A stretch of 64,000 nucleotides of DNA from Arthrobacter sp. DWC3 (GTDB lineage: Bacteria; Actinomycetota; Actinomycetes; Actinomycetales; Micrococcaceae), in assembly GCF_002929375.1 (NCBI RefSeq), contig NZ_PJIP01000003.1:207877-271876 (forward strand), given 5' to 3'. Of the stretch, positions 47,754 to 57,250 are shown one piece after another (position 1 is the first letter of the stretch; each line of letters starts with the position of its first letter). The notes below the pieces were generated by a model. That model searched no databases. It was not told the DNA's origin and worked only from the letters and a program-made list of their open reading frames with translations. Both the position numbers and the translations under genes were made by a program.

Positions 47754-47754
47754 C

Positions 47755-48648
47755 GTGACCGGTGCTGAGCTGACCACTCCGGGGTTCGGCGGCGGCCTGC
47801 GTGACGTACTTCGTTCGCGGTACCTCCTGCGCCTGCTCGTCGCGAAGGAGTTGAAGGTCCGGTACAGGGGGTCGGTGCTCGGGCTCCTGTGGTCCTACGT
47901 GAAGCCCGGCGTGCAGTTCGTGGTGTTCTGGTTCGCGCTCGGGATCTTCCTCGGCATGAACCGCAATACCGAGAACTACCCGATCTACCTGTTCTCGGGC
48001 ATCGTCCTCATCAATTACTTCAACGAGGCGCTCGGAAACGCCGCGCGGTCGATCGTGGGTAACGGTGGGCTGATCAAGAAGATCTACCTCCCGCGAGAAC
48101 TCTTCCCGGTCGCGTCCGTCTGGGTCTCCGCAGTCCATTTCGTACCGCAGATGCTCGTGCTGCTCGTCGCCTGCTGCATCGGTGGATGGTCGCCCGGATT
48201 CACGCAGATCGCTGCCGCGGCGGCCGGATTCGTGATCGTCACGCTTCTGGCAGTGGGTCTCGGGCTCTTCTTCGGGGCGGCGAACGTCTACTTCCGTGAT
48301 TCCGAGAACTTCGTGGACATGCTGCTGATGATCGCGACGTGGGCCTCGCCCGTCCTGTACTCGTGGACCATGGTGCGCGACGGTCTGACCGATGCCTTCG
48401 GTGCCGGCACCGCCGAGGTGCTGCACACCATCTATCAGACGAATCCGCTCACCATCGCCGTCGAACTGTTCCACTTCGCGTTCTGGATGCCGACGACGAG
48501 CGCTCCGCGGACGGACCCGCTCCTGGCGGTCCCGCCGAACCTGCTCGACGTATGGACGCCGATCGGCCTGGGCATAGCCCTCGTGGTGGTTCTTGCAGGT
48601 CAATTCACCTTCCGTCGCCTTGAAGGCCGATTCGCACAGGAGTTGTGA
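47755..48648 (+). CDS. wzm: Polysaccharide ABC exporter permease (Wzm-like)
   Basis: A 297-residue ABC-2 type permease with about six membrane segments, starting with the typical LRSRYLLRLLVAKELKVRYRG and LGLLWSYVKPGVQFVVFWFALG. GLIKKIYLPRELFPVASVW is the family's cytoplasmic loop and YFRDSENFVDMLLMIATWASPVLYSW the later one, quoted here only in part as FRDSENFVDMLLM. With the ATPase that follows, it should export a lipid-linked polysaccharide; in mycobacteria the homologous pair (Rv3781/Rv3783) exports galactan. GTG 47755 lies 1 nt after the galactofuranosyltransferase stop. Confidence 0.92.
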   Translation: MTGAELTTPGFGGGLRDVLRSRYLLRLLVAKELKVRYRGSVLGLLWSYVKPGVQFVVFWFALGIFLGMNRNTENYPIYLFSGIVLINYFNEALGNAARSIVGNGGLIKKIYLPRELFPVASVWVSAVHFVPQMLVLLVACCIGGWSPGFTQIAAAAAGFVIVTLLAVGLGLFFGAANVYFRDSENFVDMLLMIATWASPVLYSWTMVRDGLTDAFGAGTAEVLHTIYQTNPLTIAVELFHFAFWMPTTSAPRTDPLLAVPPNLLDVWTPIGLGIALVVVLAGQFTFRRLEGRFAQEL

Positions 48649-48653
48649 CACCC

Positions 48654-49379
48654 ATGGCCATCGCCGTCGACGTGCAGTCGATCTCCAAGCAGTTCGTGCT
48701 CCGGCACACCCGATCCATCAAGGAAGCCTTCGTGTGGATCGTGAAGGGTCGGAAAGGCGATCTGTCGCAGAAGTTCCATGCCCTGAAGGGGGTGTCCCTC
48801 CAGGTACAGCAGGGCGAGGCCGTGGCCCTGCTCGGGCTGAACGGTTCCGGCAAGTCGACTCTTCTCAAGCACATCTCGGGTGTCATGCTGCCTGATAGCG
48901 GCACCGTCCGGACGCGGGGGAGGGTCGCGGGTCTGATCGAGGTCGGCGCCGGTTTCCATCCGGACCTCAGTGGCCGCGACAACGTATATCTCAACGGAGC
49001 GATCCTCGGGATGACGGAGGACCAGATCAACGAGCGCTTCGAGAGCATCCTCGACTTCTCCGAGATCGGGCAGTTCATCGACACGGAGGTGAAGTTCTAC
49101 TCCTCGGGCATGTACCTCCGCTTGGCCTTCTCCGTCGCCATCCACACCGATCCCGAGATCTTCCTGATCGACGAGATCCTGGCCGTCGGTGACGAGCCCT
49201 TCCAGAAGAAGTGCCTGGCCAAGATCAAGGAGCTGGGCGCTGCCGGGAAGACGCTGGTGGTGGTGAGCCATGATCTCGACCTGGTGTCCAGGGTGTGCAA
49301 GCGCGGCGTCCTGCTGGAGCACGGGCAGGTGGTGATGGACGGCGACGTCGAGGACGTCGTGGCCCGCCTGCGAACCTGA
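48654..49379 (+). CDS. wzt: Polysaccharide ABC exporter ATPase (Wzt-like)
   Basis: A 241-residue ABC ATPase of the Wzt/TagH group. Walker A GLNGSGKS at 61-68, then the group-typical GLIEVGAGFHPDLSGRDNVY, signature FYSSGMYLRLAF, Walker B EIFLIDEILAVGD and the H-loop VVSHD. It has no C-terminal carbohydrate-binding domain of the Escherichia coli O9a type, so export probably does not need terminal-sugar recognition. I give ATG 48654; a GTG at 48645 overlapping the wzm stop is in frame, and AGGAG lies 11 nt before the ATG. Last gene of the glf-glfT2-wzm-wzt operon; convergent with the next gene. Confidence 0.92.
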   Translation: MAIAVDVQSISKQFVLRHTRSIKEAFVWIVKGRKGDLSQKFHALKGVSLQVQQGEAVALLGLNGSGKSTLLKHISGVMLPDSGTVRTRGRVAGLIEVGAGFHPDLSGRDNVYLNGAILGMTEDQINERFESILDFSEIGQFIDTEVKFYSSGMYLRLAFSVAIHTDPEIFLIDEILAVGDEPFQKKCLAKIKELGAAGKTLVVVSHDLDLVSRVCKRGVLLEHGQVVMDGDVEDVVARLRT

Positions 49380-49429
49380 TCGATCGGCAGGGGCACCCGG
49401 GCTAGCGGGGGTGGGCGTTGCGCTTTCCG

Positions 49430-50407
49430 CTAGGCGGCGTCGTCCTTCGCGTGCTGAACCGGCAGGTGTTCCGCGGCCTTCCTGCTGTCGTAGCCGACCA
49501 GGTACAGCGGGCGATTCAGGGTGCCGGAGAAGATCCTGCCGATGTACTCGCCGAGAATTCCGAGACAGAACAGCTGGATCGCGCCGATGGCGCCGACGAT
49601 CAGGACGGTCGATGCCCACCCGGGCACCGTCTGACCGGTCAGTACCCCGATGAACACGAAGACGCCCACCAGGACGCACAGGAGCGCACTGAGCACACCG
49701 AGCCACGTCGCGAACCGCAGCGGTCCTCCCGAGAAGGTGACGATGCTCTCCGTGGTCAGCAACAGCATCTTCGCCACCGGGTACTTCGAGGTTCCCGCTG
49801 CGCGGCGCTCCCGCTCGTAGGTGACCGTGGCACTCGGAAAACCGAACCATGGGATGATGAGCCGGTACACGCGCCCTTCCTGCGGAAGGTCGTTCACCGC
49901 ATCCAGTACGCGCCGGCTGACGAGCCGGAAATCGCCGGCATTGGACGGGACATGAGGGCCGGCCACCTTGCGCATCAGCCAGTAGTAGGCGCCTGCCGTG
50001 TTCCTCTTGAAGAAGGAGTCGGTGGAGCGGTCGGAGCGTACTCCGTACACGACGTCGACGCCCTGGTCCTGCGCCGCGGCCAGCATGGCGGCGATGGCCT
50101 CCGGAGGATCCTGCAGATCGGCGTCGATCGTGACGACATACCCGCCTACCGCGCCGGTCATGCCGGCGGTGATGGCGGCCTGGTGGCCGCTGTTGCGTAG
50201 CAGACGGATGAGCCGGAGTTCCGCCCAGTGCTGCCGGTTGGCCTGCACGATCCGCGCGGTACCGTCGCGGCTGCCGTCGTCGACGCACACGACCTCGTAC
50301 GTCACACCGAGACCATCCAGGACGGGTCGCAGACGGCTGAACAACGGCTCGAGTACGTCCTCCTCGTTGTACATCGGGACGACGACCGAAAGCGTTACCG
50401 GCTTCAA
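49430..50407 (-). CDS. Polyprenyl-phosphate glycosyltransferase, GtrB-like GT2
   Basis: A 325-residue GT2 enzyme with two C-terminal membrane segments (about 232-255 and 268-290), the layout of GtrB/DPM1-like enzymes that load a sugar onto undecaprenyl or decaprenyl phosphate. Visible: LSVVVPMYNEEDVLEPLF, VCVDDGSRDGT, the metal-binding VTIDADLQDPP (near 95) and NAGDFRLVSRRVLDAVNDL. The only sensible start is TTG 50407, with TAGGAGAAC 6 nt upstream and the conserved sequence beginning at once. It is divergent from the 50628 operon, which contains a GtrA-like partner. Confidence 0.9.
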   Translation of the reverse strand: MKPVTLSVVVPMYNEEDVLEPLFSRLRPVLDGLGVTYEVVCVDDGSRDGTARIVQANRQHWAELRLIRLLRNSGHQAAITAGMTGAVGGYVVTIDADLQDPPEAIAAMLAAAQDQGVDVVYGVRSDRSTDSFFKRNTAGAYYWLMRKVAGPHVPSNAGDFRLVSRRVLDAVNDLPQEGRVYRLIIPWFGFPSATVTYERERRAAGTSKYPVAKMLLLTTESIVTFSGGPLRFATWLGVLSALLCVLVGVFVFIGVLTGQTVPGWASTVLIVGAIGAIQLFCLGILGEYIGRIFSGTLNRPLYLVGYDSRKAAEHLPVQHAKDDAA

Positions 50408-50513
50408 AAAAGTTCTCCTAGGTGGGATTCGACTGTCCGAGCATACCAAGCCGGGTGTCGCCGGTCCTCGTGCTGACGCGCCGATCGGCGCGATCACAGG
50501 TCCTCGGCCTGCT

Positions 50514-50526
50514 AGCCTAGTAGGCT
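50514..50526. promoter_or_regulatory. 13-bp palindrome in the divergent glycosyltransferase promoter region
   Basis: AGCCTA-G-TAGGCT is a perfect palindrome in the 220-bp gap between the TTG-started glycosyltransferase and the operon at 50628. It also contains TAGGCT and TAGCCT, each a TANNNT-like -10 hexamer on its own strand. It may hold back-to-back -10 elements or an operator; the function is inferred. Confidence 0.35.
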
Positions 50527-50627
50527 GTCGATGGCTCGACGGAGGCTTGCTGCGCTGATGGCGCCCCGCGAACCCGAGCGCCCCGGATGAAGGATGACAG
50601 AGGCCGATGCAGGTACTAGGAACCCCC

Positions 50628-52883
50628 ATGCAGGAGGACCGCAGCGTCCCGGCGCACGGCGCGTCCGTGGCGGAGGAGTCCGTTCGGCGGCGCGGGCCGG
50701 GGTATGTGTGGCCGGTGCTGACGGCTGCGGCGACGATCCTCGGAGCGCTCGTGCCGCTCCTGTACAACCCGCGTTTCTACTTCTTCGACGACACCCAGGC
50801 AGGCGCCTACGGGATCTGGGTCGAGATCGGCGAGAAGCTGCGCGCCGGCGACTGGCCGCTCTTCAGCATCGAGGGTTGGGCGGCGGGCAACTACGCCGCG
50901 GAGGGCCAGTGGGGCATCTGGAATCCGATGGTCATGGCCATCGGGCTGGGCGCCAGCAGCGGCATGAACGCAGTGGTGTTCTCATCCATCGTGAAGATCG
51001 TGTTCCTCGTCGTCCTCGCGCTCGGCGTCTACAGCGTGTGCCGCAGGTACGGCGCGAAGCCCGAGTGGTCCGCGCTGGCCGGGGTGGCGACGACGCTGAC
51101 GGGCTTCACCACCTACATGGACGGACCCTCATGGGTCACCGGTCTCATGGTCTTCGCACTGCTGCCATGGTGCTGGTGGGGCCTGAAGGGCCTGATGGAC
51201 GGCCGCAACCCCCTTGCCGCGGTGGTCCCGGCCTACCTGCTCGTCACGATCGGATACGTGCACGGAACGATCATGCTGGTGATCCTCTTCGTCGCTCTCC
51301 TCGTCGAGGCCCTGCTGATGAAGACCGGAAAAGGCGCCTTGCGTCTCCTCGTGGCAGGCGTCCTGTGCGGCGCGTTCGCCCTCACCGTCTACTTCCCCGG
51401 CGTGGCCACGGCGCCCGTGACCGCGCGCGGTACGGCGATCGGCAACAGCGGTTTCCTGGGCATCGACATCACCGGGCTGGCGAGCTCCCCGATCCCCAGC
51501 AGCCTGCCGCAGGTCACGGGGTGGTGGGGCACCTTCGCTCCGGTGCCGGTCCTCTACATCGCATGGTTCCTGCCGCTGCTCCTGCTGACGAGCCCCGCTG
51601 TCCGGCAACTCAGGCCTGCCGCGGGGCTGCTGGTCTTCGGAGCCGCCTCCCTCCTCCTGACCCTCGCCCCCAGTGATCTGGGGCCACTGCGGTTTCCGGT
51701 CCGGCTCATGCCCTACTTCGCGATGTCCGTGCTCATCGTCTTCGCGGTGCTCATGTCGACGGTGCTCGTCGCACGCCTCACACGGCTGAGGGCCGGCGCT
51801 CTGCTGCTCGCGCTGGGATTCTCCGCCTATCTCGCCTGGAGCCAGAACCCCGACGTCGTCCGGTTGCACGTGCTGTTCACCGGACTCGCAGGCCTCGCAC
51901 TGCTCCTGGTGCTGACCGCCCTCTTCGTCGACAGGCCGGTCTTCCGCATGTACGGCGTGCAGATCGCTGCTCTGGTCGCCATCGTCTTTTGTCTGGTGAC
52001 CGCAGTTGCTCAGAAAAAGTACTTCCCGGCGGCGCCCCTGCCGGACTTCCAGCTTTCTGCCGAACCCACCGAGTACGACGGCGTGCTGCCGGAGTCCTCT
52101 GGTTCCATCTTCGTCGTGGGGGAGCCGGAGTTCCTCGGAGCGCAGGTCTGGCAGGAGACGTTGGTCTCCAACAGCTGGTATCTGGCAGACAAGCCCGTCC
52201 ACAATCTCTACAGCCCCATCATGTACACGGCCTACTCGGAGGACCTCTGCATGACCAGTCACGGCTGGACCTGTGCTGGAGCCATCTTCAAACTCCTGGA
52301 GGTCGACGAGGCCACCGGCAGGACCGTGGCGGAGTTGCTCGATGTCGACACGATTCAGATCCTCCGCGAGCCCCAGGACGTGGACGGCGCGATCCTGCGG
52401 AGCCGCATCGCTCCTGCCGGGTGGACCGAGGTCGATCGCACCGAGGATTCCGCCACCTGGGTGCGGGACGAGATCGCGGGTGCTGTCGGCGAGCCCGTCT
52501 CGACGACGGCCGGGACCGAAGTCGAGGTCCTCTCCAACGATGACGAGGAACTGTCGTTCGAGGTGACGCGCACAGCTCCCGAGGGCGGTTCCGTGGTCCT
52601 GTCCCGTCTCGACTGGCCCGGATACTCGGTCACCAACGGCACGTTCGCCGATCCGACGCGCGGTTATCTCCTGACGGTCGACGTTGCACCGGATTCGGAG
52701 GGCGAGGTCGTCACCGTGTCCTTCGAGCCTCCGGCCTGGAACGTCCTGGTGCCGCTCATGTGGGTCGCCATCGGAGCCTCGCTGCTGTGGGGCCTTTTCG
52801 GAGGAGTTCTGCGCAGGGTCCTGACAGGCCGTCGTCGGCCTGCCGTGCGTCCAAGAGCCGCCGTCGAGCGGCAGAGCAGATGA
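50628..52883 (+). CDS. Large polytopic membrane protein, YfhO/GT-C-like
   Basis: A 751-residue protein with about 12-14 membrane segments in the first ~480 residues and a C-terminal extracytoplasmic beta-rich domain (about 485-720), then one last membrane segment. The first outer loop contains PRFYFFDDTQAGAYGIW; an acidic DD pair in this place is a feature of GT-C glycosyltransferases and YfhO-type proteins. It probably glycosylates a cell-envelope polymer using a polyprenyl-phosphate sugar, which is inference. ATG 50628 has AGGAA upstream; an in-frame ATG at 50607 would add seven residues. It overlaps the GtrA gene by 4 nt (ATGA). Confidence 0.75.
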   Translation: MQEDRSVPAHGASVAEESVRRRGPGYVWPVLTAAATILGALVPLLYNPRFYFFDDTQAGAYGIWVEIGEKLRAGDWPLFSIEGWAAGNYAAEGQWGIWNPMVMAIGLGASSGMNAVVFSSIVKIVFLVVLALGVYSVCRRYGAKPEWSALAGVATTLTGFTTYMDGPSWVTGLMVFALLPWCWWGLKGLMDGRNPLAAVVPAYLLVTIGYVHGTIMLVILFVALLVEALLMKTGKGALRLLVAGVLCGAFALTVYFPGVATAPVTARGTAIGNSGFLGIDITGLASSPIPSSLPQVTGWWGTFAPVPVLYIAWFLPLLLLTSPAVRQLRPAAGLLVFGAASLLLTLAPSDLGPLRFPVRLMPYFAMSVLIVFAVLMSTVLVARLTRLRAGALLLALGFSAYLAWSQNPDVVRLHVLFTGLAGLALLLVLTALFVDRPVFRMYGVQIAALVAIVFCLVTAVAQKKYFPAAPLPDFQLSAEPTEYDGVLPESSGSIFVVGEPEFLGAQVWQETLVSNSWYLADKPVHNLYSPIMYTAYSEDLCMTSHGWTCAGAIFKLLEVDEATGRTVAELLDVDTIQILREPQDVDGAILRSRIAPAGWTEVDRTEDSATWVRDEIAGAVGEPVSTTAGTEVEVLSNDDEELSFEVTRTAPEGGSVVLSRLDWPGYSVTNGTFADPTRGYLLTVDVAPDSEGEVVTVSFEPPAWNVLVPLMWVAIGASLLWGLFGGVLRRVLTGRRRPAVRPRAAVERQSR

Positions 52884-53431
52884 GCGTGGGGGCATCCGAG
52901 CATCAGACGCCCGGCCCGCTCGACCCGGCGGAGGGAGCCGGATCGGGCGCGTCCCTCCGGGGCGTCGTCGTCGGTGAACCCGGGATCCTCCTACGGCTGA
53001 TCAAGAACCAGAAAGTCGCGTTCCTCCTCGTGGGCGGAGTGAACACGGTGCTGAGCACCCTGCTGTTCATCGCCCTGGAACTAGCCTTCGGCCGGTTCGT
53101 CCCCTCGCCCGTCGTGCTCTCCGCGGCTTGGCTCATCTCCCTCGTCGCAGTGTTCTTCGTATACCGCAAGCTCGTGTTCAGAGTCAGGGGACACGTGTGG
53201 CTCGACCTCGGACGGTTCGCGCTCGTGAATCTCACGTCCCTCCTGATCAACATGGCGCTGCTGTTCGTCGTCGCCGACGTCCTCGGGTACCCGAGGATCC
53301 CGTCGCAGGTCGCTATCACCTGCTGCACCGTCTTCATCAACTACTTCGGCCACAAATACTTCTCCTTCCGCCGTCCCGCTTCCCGGAGCGACGCCGCAGC
53401 CGTGGCCCCCAACCAGAAGAAAGCTCCATGA
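52880..53431 (+). CDS. GtrA-family membrane protein
   Basis: A 183-residue protein with a ~40-residue hydrophilic N-terminus and four membrane segments typical of GtrA: KVAFLLVGGVNTVLSTLLFI, AAWLISLVAVFFVYRKLVF, FALVNLTSLLINMALLF and VFINYFGHKYFSF. GtrA proteins are thought to flip polyprenyl-phosphate-linked sugars or support the enzymes using them; a mycobacterial GtrA (Rv3789) acts in arabinogalactan synthesis. Overlaps with both neighbours by ATGA. The GtrB-type enzyme at 49430-50407 is its likely partner. Confidence 0.9.
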   Translation: MSVGASEHQTPGPLDPAEGAGSGASLRGVVVGEPGILLRLIKNQKVAFLLVGGVNTVLSTLLFIALELAFGRFVPSPVVLSAAWLISLVAVFFVYRKLVFRVRGHVWLDLGRFALVNLTSLLINMALLFVVADVLGYPRIPSQVAITCCTVFINYFGHKYFSFRRPASRSDAAAVAPNQKKAP

Positions 53432-54288
53432 ACCCGCTTGTATCGATCGTCATCCCCGCGTTCAACAACGAGGACCACGTCCGGGAGACGCTCCGCTCTG
53501 TGACCGCCCAGACCTACGGCAATCTTGAGATCATCGTGGCGGACCATTCCTCGACGGACCGGACGGCGATCGTGATCGAGGAGTTCCACGCGGATCCCCG
53601 CGTGCGTGTCCTCCCGCCCACACCGCGCGGGGGCGGTGCACCGGCGAATTGGAACCGGGTCACACAGGAGGCACGCGGCGACTACGTGAAACTGGTCTGC
53701 GGCGACGATCTCCTCCGCCCCGATTGTGTCGCGGCTCAGGTGGAGGCCGCCCTCGCGCACCCCGATTGTGCGATGATCGCAGCGCGGAGGGACATCGTCG
53801 ACGACGCCGGCGCCGTGGTGATGGCAGGCAGGGGCCTAACCGGCATGCGCGGCGTCGTCCCCGCAGGGGTCGCCGTCCGTGCAACCGTCCGCAGCGGCAC
53901 CAACCCGTTCGGCGAGCCCGCCTGCGTTCTGCTGAGGCGGGACGCCCTGCTGGAGCGCGGCTGGGATGCCACGCACTCGTACATGCTCGACGTCGCGTCC
54001 TACATGCACGCGCTCGACCGGGGCGACGTGTTCTGCATGGAGGACAGCCTGGCCAGCTTCCGCGTGAGCGCAGGACAGTGGAGCGTCCGCCTCATGCGCA
54101 GTCAGGCGACGGAGGCGAAGCGACTCTATGCCGAGCTGGCTGCCACCCGGCCCGCCGACGTGAGCAGGGGTGACGTCCTGAGAGGATCTGTCCTCGCCCA
54201 TCTCAATGCCCTGGCTCGACGCGCCTTCTACATGAAGCTGAAGGTGCAGCGTCCGACGGTGCACGGCGCGCAGGGCGGTACTGCGTGA
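53428..54288 (+). CDS. GT2 family glycosyltransferase
   Basis: A 286-residue soluble GT-A fold enzyme: LVSIVIPAFNNEDHVRETL at the N-terminus, EIIVADHSSTDRTA, then the acidic VCGDDLLRPDCVAAQV that replaces the DxD, and GEPACVLLRRDALLERG in the acceptor part. The C-terminal segment KRLYAELAATRPADVSRGDV is poorly conserved. No membrane segment is present. It adds a sugar, identity unknown, within the surface-polysaccharide pathway. Overlaps by 4 nt on both sides place it firmly in the operon 50628-56270. Confidence 0.88.
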   Translation: MNPLVSIVIPAFNNEDHVRETLRSVTAQTYGNLEIIVADHSSTDRTAIVIEEFHADPRVRVLPPTPRGGGAPANWNRVTQEARGDYVKLVCGDDLLRPDCVAAQVEAALAHPDCAMIAARRDIVDDAGAVVMAGRGLTGMRGVVPAGVAVRATVRSGTNPFGEPACVLLRRDALLERGWDATHSYMLDVASYMHALDRGDVFCMEDSLASFRVSAGQWSVRLMRSQATEAKRLYAELAATRPADVSRGDVLRGSVLAHLNALARRAFYMKLKVQRPTVHGAQGGTA

Positions 54289-56270
54289 CGCAGGGTCACC
54301 TGTCGTCGACGACGGCCCGGGTGGGCAGCAGAGCGTCAGTACCCTCGCTCTTCCGCCGAGCCCTGCAGCCCGGGTCCGATCGCCTGATGACGGCCGCCGT
54401 CGTCGTGGTCTACGTCGTGCTGGTCCTGTTCGGTGTCACGACATCGTCGATCGGCGTGGATCACCTCCGTCAGGACCCGTTGCGCCCGCTGGGGCTGCAG
54501 ATCGGGCAGGCGAGCTCGATCCGTTCGGACGAGTACAATGCGTTCTCGCCGATAGCCCTGTCCGTCATGGCCACGGGCGGAGCGCCGACGCTGAGCCTCC
54601 TCGGCGCGAACGCCGACGTGGTGCACCGGTTCACCTCCGGCGGCTTTTTCGAGTCGTTCGTCTTCTTCGACGGGACGCTGCTGCGGACAGCGGCGTTCCT
54701 CCCCGACGCGATGGTCTTCGCGGCCCACTGGTGGCTGCCCAGCCTCGTGCTGTTCCTCGCCCTGCCGCGCTGGGTCGTGGCCCTGGGCGGGAAACGGCAC
54801 CTGGGTTACCTCGCGGCCGGTCTCATCCTCCTCGCTCCGGCTTCCGCCTGGTGGTCGCTCATGCCCGTCGAGCTGATCTCCTACACCGTCGCCGGCTGCT
54901 ATTTCATGATCAGGGCCCACGAGCTGCTGGACCGTCGGAGGCTCCTGCCTGCAATCGCGGTCGCCGTCGTCGGGGGCATCCTCATCGCCGGACTGCCATC
55001 CTTCTACACGCCGTGGTCGCTCCTGCTCGGGGTGCCGGTGCTGCTCGCCTCCGTGGCGCACGTGCTGACGAGGCCCACGCCCCGGCGATCGCGGTGGCTC
55101 GCCGTCGCTGCCACCGGTGCTGCGGGCGCGGTGTTCGGGATAGGGATGCTGCTCGAGAATCGCGACGGATTGTCAGCGCTCCTCTCCACCGTCTACCCCG
55201 GCAGCCGCCGGTCGACCGGGGAGGCCCAGGACGCCGAGCTGCTGTTCGGGGCGCCACTCCTCGGCATCCTCCAGGACGACGTCGCGCCGGTGTTCCTCAA
55301 CCAGAGCGAGCTGGGTACGGCCTACACCGTGTCCATCTGCATCGTCGTCATCCTCCTCGCCGGGGCGCGCTTCTCGTTCCGACGACACGATCTGCCGGCT
55401 ACCGGCCTCATCCTCGTCAGCGCCTTCGTCACACTGCTGTGGGCGAGCGTGAACTGGGGCGCGCTGGGGGAGCTCGTCCCGCTGCTGAATCGCGTGACGC
55501 CCATCCGGGCAGCACAGGTGGTCGGGGTGCTCGGAGTGATCGGGCTGGTCCTGCTCGTCTCCCGGCTCGAGGGGGCCCACAGGTCGCGCCCGGCGCTCGT
55601 CTCGGGGATGGTCTCCGCGGCTCTCACGGCCTACGCCGGATCGCGGCTGCAGGCGAACTACCTACCCGACCTGAGTCTGGCGAGCATCGTCCTGGGTTCT
55701 CTCGCCACGGGTGGCGCAGCGTTCCTCGTCGTCCGGCACGGGGACCGGCGGTGGGTCACAGTCGTGGTCCTGCTGTTGGCGTTCATCCCCGTGTACAGGT
55801 CCAATCCGATCCTGGTCGGGCTGGGGGACCTCCGCGTGTCCGAGACGGCCACCGCGCTCCGGGTCGCCGGAGAGCAGGCGCGCCGGGACGGTGATACCTG
55901 GGTGTCGAACTCCGGCTCCTTCGACACCGTCATGCTCTCCAACGGCGTGCCGACCCTCTCGGGGCTGCAGCGATCCGGACCGGACGCGGAGGCATGGCGC
56001 GCCCTCGATCCGGAGAACAAGTACGAGGAGGCGTGGAATCGTGGCGGCGGGTACATCTCCTTCAACTGGAAGGACGACGGCCCGGTCGAGATCACGACGA
56101 ACGGCTTCGACGTCACCTATGTCTCGATCGATCCGTGCGACCTCGCCGCGTCGATTCCCACGGTGTCCGTCGTCGCGTCGACGACCGAGCTGGATCGTCC
56201 GTGCCTCGACGCGCAGCCGTCCCTGCAGTGGGCAGGGAATCCCGTCTTCCTGTATTCGGTACTCGATTAG
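54285..56270 (+). CDS. Large polytopic membrane protein with IRSDEY loop motif
   Basis: A 661-residue protein with about 12-13 membrane segments and a short extracytoplasmic C-terminal domain (from ~510). After the first membrane segment, the outer loop reads GQASSIRSDEYNAFSPIAL; an (I/P)RSDE(W/Y) loop recurs in a poorly studied family of membrane proteins as I recall it, and acidic first loops are typical of GT-C enzymes. Later loops GSRRSTGEAQDAEL and ILQDDVAPVF also look functional. Role inferred: glycosyltransferase acting outside the membrane. The start is GTG 54285 overlapping the previous stop (GTGA). Last gene of its operon. Confidence 0.72.
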   Translation: MTQGHLSSTTARVGSRASVPSLFRRALQPGSDRLMTAAVVVVYVVLVLFGVTTSSIGVDHLRQDPLRPLGLQIGQASSIRSDEYNAFSPIALSVMATGGAPTLSLLGANADVVHRFTSGGFFESFVFFDGTLLRTAAFLPDAMVFAAHWWLPSLVLFLALPRWVVALGGKRHLGYLAAGLILLAPASAWWSLMPVELISYTVAGCYFMIRAHELLDRRRLLPAIAVAVVGGILIAGLPSFYTPWSLLLGVPVLLASVAHVLTRPTPRRSRWLAVAATGAAGAVFGIGMLLENRDGLSALLSTVYPGSRRSTGEAQDAELLFGAPLLGILQDDVAPVFLNQSELGTAYTVSICIVVILLAGARFSFRRHDLPATGLILVSAFVTLLWASVNWGALGELVPLLNRVTPIRAAQVVGVLGVIGLVLLVSRLEGAHRSRPALVSGMVSAALTAYAGSRLQANYLPDLSLASIVLGSLATGGAAFLVVRHGDRRWVTVVVLLLAFIPVYRSNPILVGLGDLRVSETATALRVAGEQARRDGDTWVSNSGSFDTVMLSNGVPTLSGLQRSGPDAEAWRALDPENKYEEAWNRGGGYISFNWKDDGPVEITTNGFDVTYVSIDPCDLAASIPTVSVVASTTELDRPCLDAQPSLQWAGNPVFLYSVLD

Positions 56271-56342
56271 CCGTCACCCTGGTCCGGTCGGGACGCCGGA
56301 TCCAATTTTGTCGAGCGCCCGACACAGGTGATCATGGAGTTC

Positions 56343-57233
56343 ATGCGCGGAATAATTCTGGCCGGTGGAACCGGATCTAGGCTGCATCCAGTCACACTCG
56401 GAGTGAGCAAGCAGCTCGTCCCGGTGTACGACAAGCCCATGATCTACTACCCGCTGTCGACGCTCCTGCTCGCGGGCATCCGCGACATCCTCATCATCAC
56501 GACGCCGCGGGACGCGGACCAGTTCAAATTTCTCCTGGGTGATGGCTCGCGGTTCGGTGCGAGCCTCACCTACGTGACCCAGCCGAAGCCCGAGGGCCTC
56601 GCCCAGGCCTTTGTGTTGGGCGAGGAGCACATCGGGCGGGAGAACGTGGCGCTCGTCCTCGGGGACAACATCTTCTACGGGCCGGGGATGGGCACGAAGC
56701 TGCGTCGTTTCGCCGACCTCACGGGCGGAGCGATCTTCGGTTACTACGTCAGTGACCCGCGCGAATACGGCGTGGTGGAATTCGACGCGGAATTCAGGGC
56801 TCTGTCCCTCGAGGAGAAACCCGCCGTCCCCCGGAGCAACTATGCGGTTCCGGGACTCTACTTCTATGACAACGACGTGATCGAGATCGCCAAGGCACTT
56901 AAACCGTCCGCGCGGGGCGAATTGGAGATCACCGATATCAACCGGACCTATCTTGACGCCGGGACACTGCGGGTGGAAGTACTACCACGGGGAACGGCGT
57001 GGCTGGACACGGGAACCTTCGACTCGCTCAACGATGCCGCGAACTTCGTCCGGACCATCGAGCACCGGCAGGGCCTGAAGATCGGTGTACCCGAGGAGAT
57101 CGCGTGGCGTCAGGGGTTCCTGTCCGATGACGAGCTGATCGCAGGTGCTCGATCCTTGCTGAAAAGCGGATACGGCCAGTACCTCCTCGACCTCCTCGAG
57201 CGTGAGAGCAGGCTGGTAACCCCCGTCTCCTGA
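56343..57233 (+). CDS. rfbA: Glucose-1-phosphate thymidylyltransferase
   Basis: A 296-residue nucleotidyltransferase making dTDP-glucose from dTTP and glucose-1-phosphate, first step to dTDP-rhamnose. Signature N-terminus [18 protein letters not shown], then [49 protein letters not shown] and the C-terminal [18 protein letters not shown] chose ATG 56343 because homologues begin MRGIILAGG; in-frame starts exist at 56334 and 56328 with a weak AGGTG upstream. rfbB, rfbC and rfbD are not in the window. It follows the operon above at a 72-nt gap and is convergent with the DUF2304 gene. Confidence 0.95.
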   Translation: MRGIILAGGTGSRLHPVTLGVSKQLVPVYDKPMIYYPLSTLLLAGIRDILIITTPRDADQFKFLLGDGSRFGASLTYVTQPKPEGLAQAFVLGEEHIGRENVALVLGDNIFYGPGMGTKLRRFADLTGGAIFGYYVSDPREYGVVEFDAEFRALSLEEKPAVPRSNYAVPGLYFYDNDVIEIAKALKPSARGELEITDINRTYLDAGTLRVEVLPRGTAWLDTGTFDSLNDAANFVRTIEHRQGLKIGVPEEIAWRQGFLSDDELIAGARSLLKSGYGQYLLDLLERESRLVTPVS

Positions 57234-57250
57234 CCCGTCGCGGCTGCAGG

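Noticed and set aside
49402-49433. Hairpin CTAGCGG/CCGCTAG between wzt and the GtrB-like gene
   Set aside because: Only 7 bp with an 18-nt loop, and one arm overlaps the stop codon of the minus-strand gene; too weak to call a terminator.
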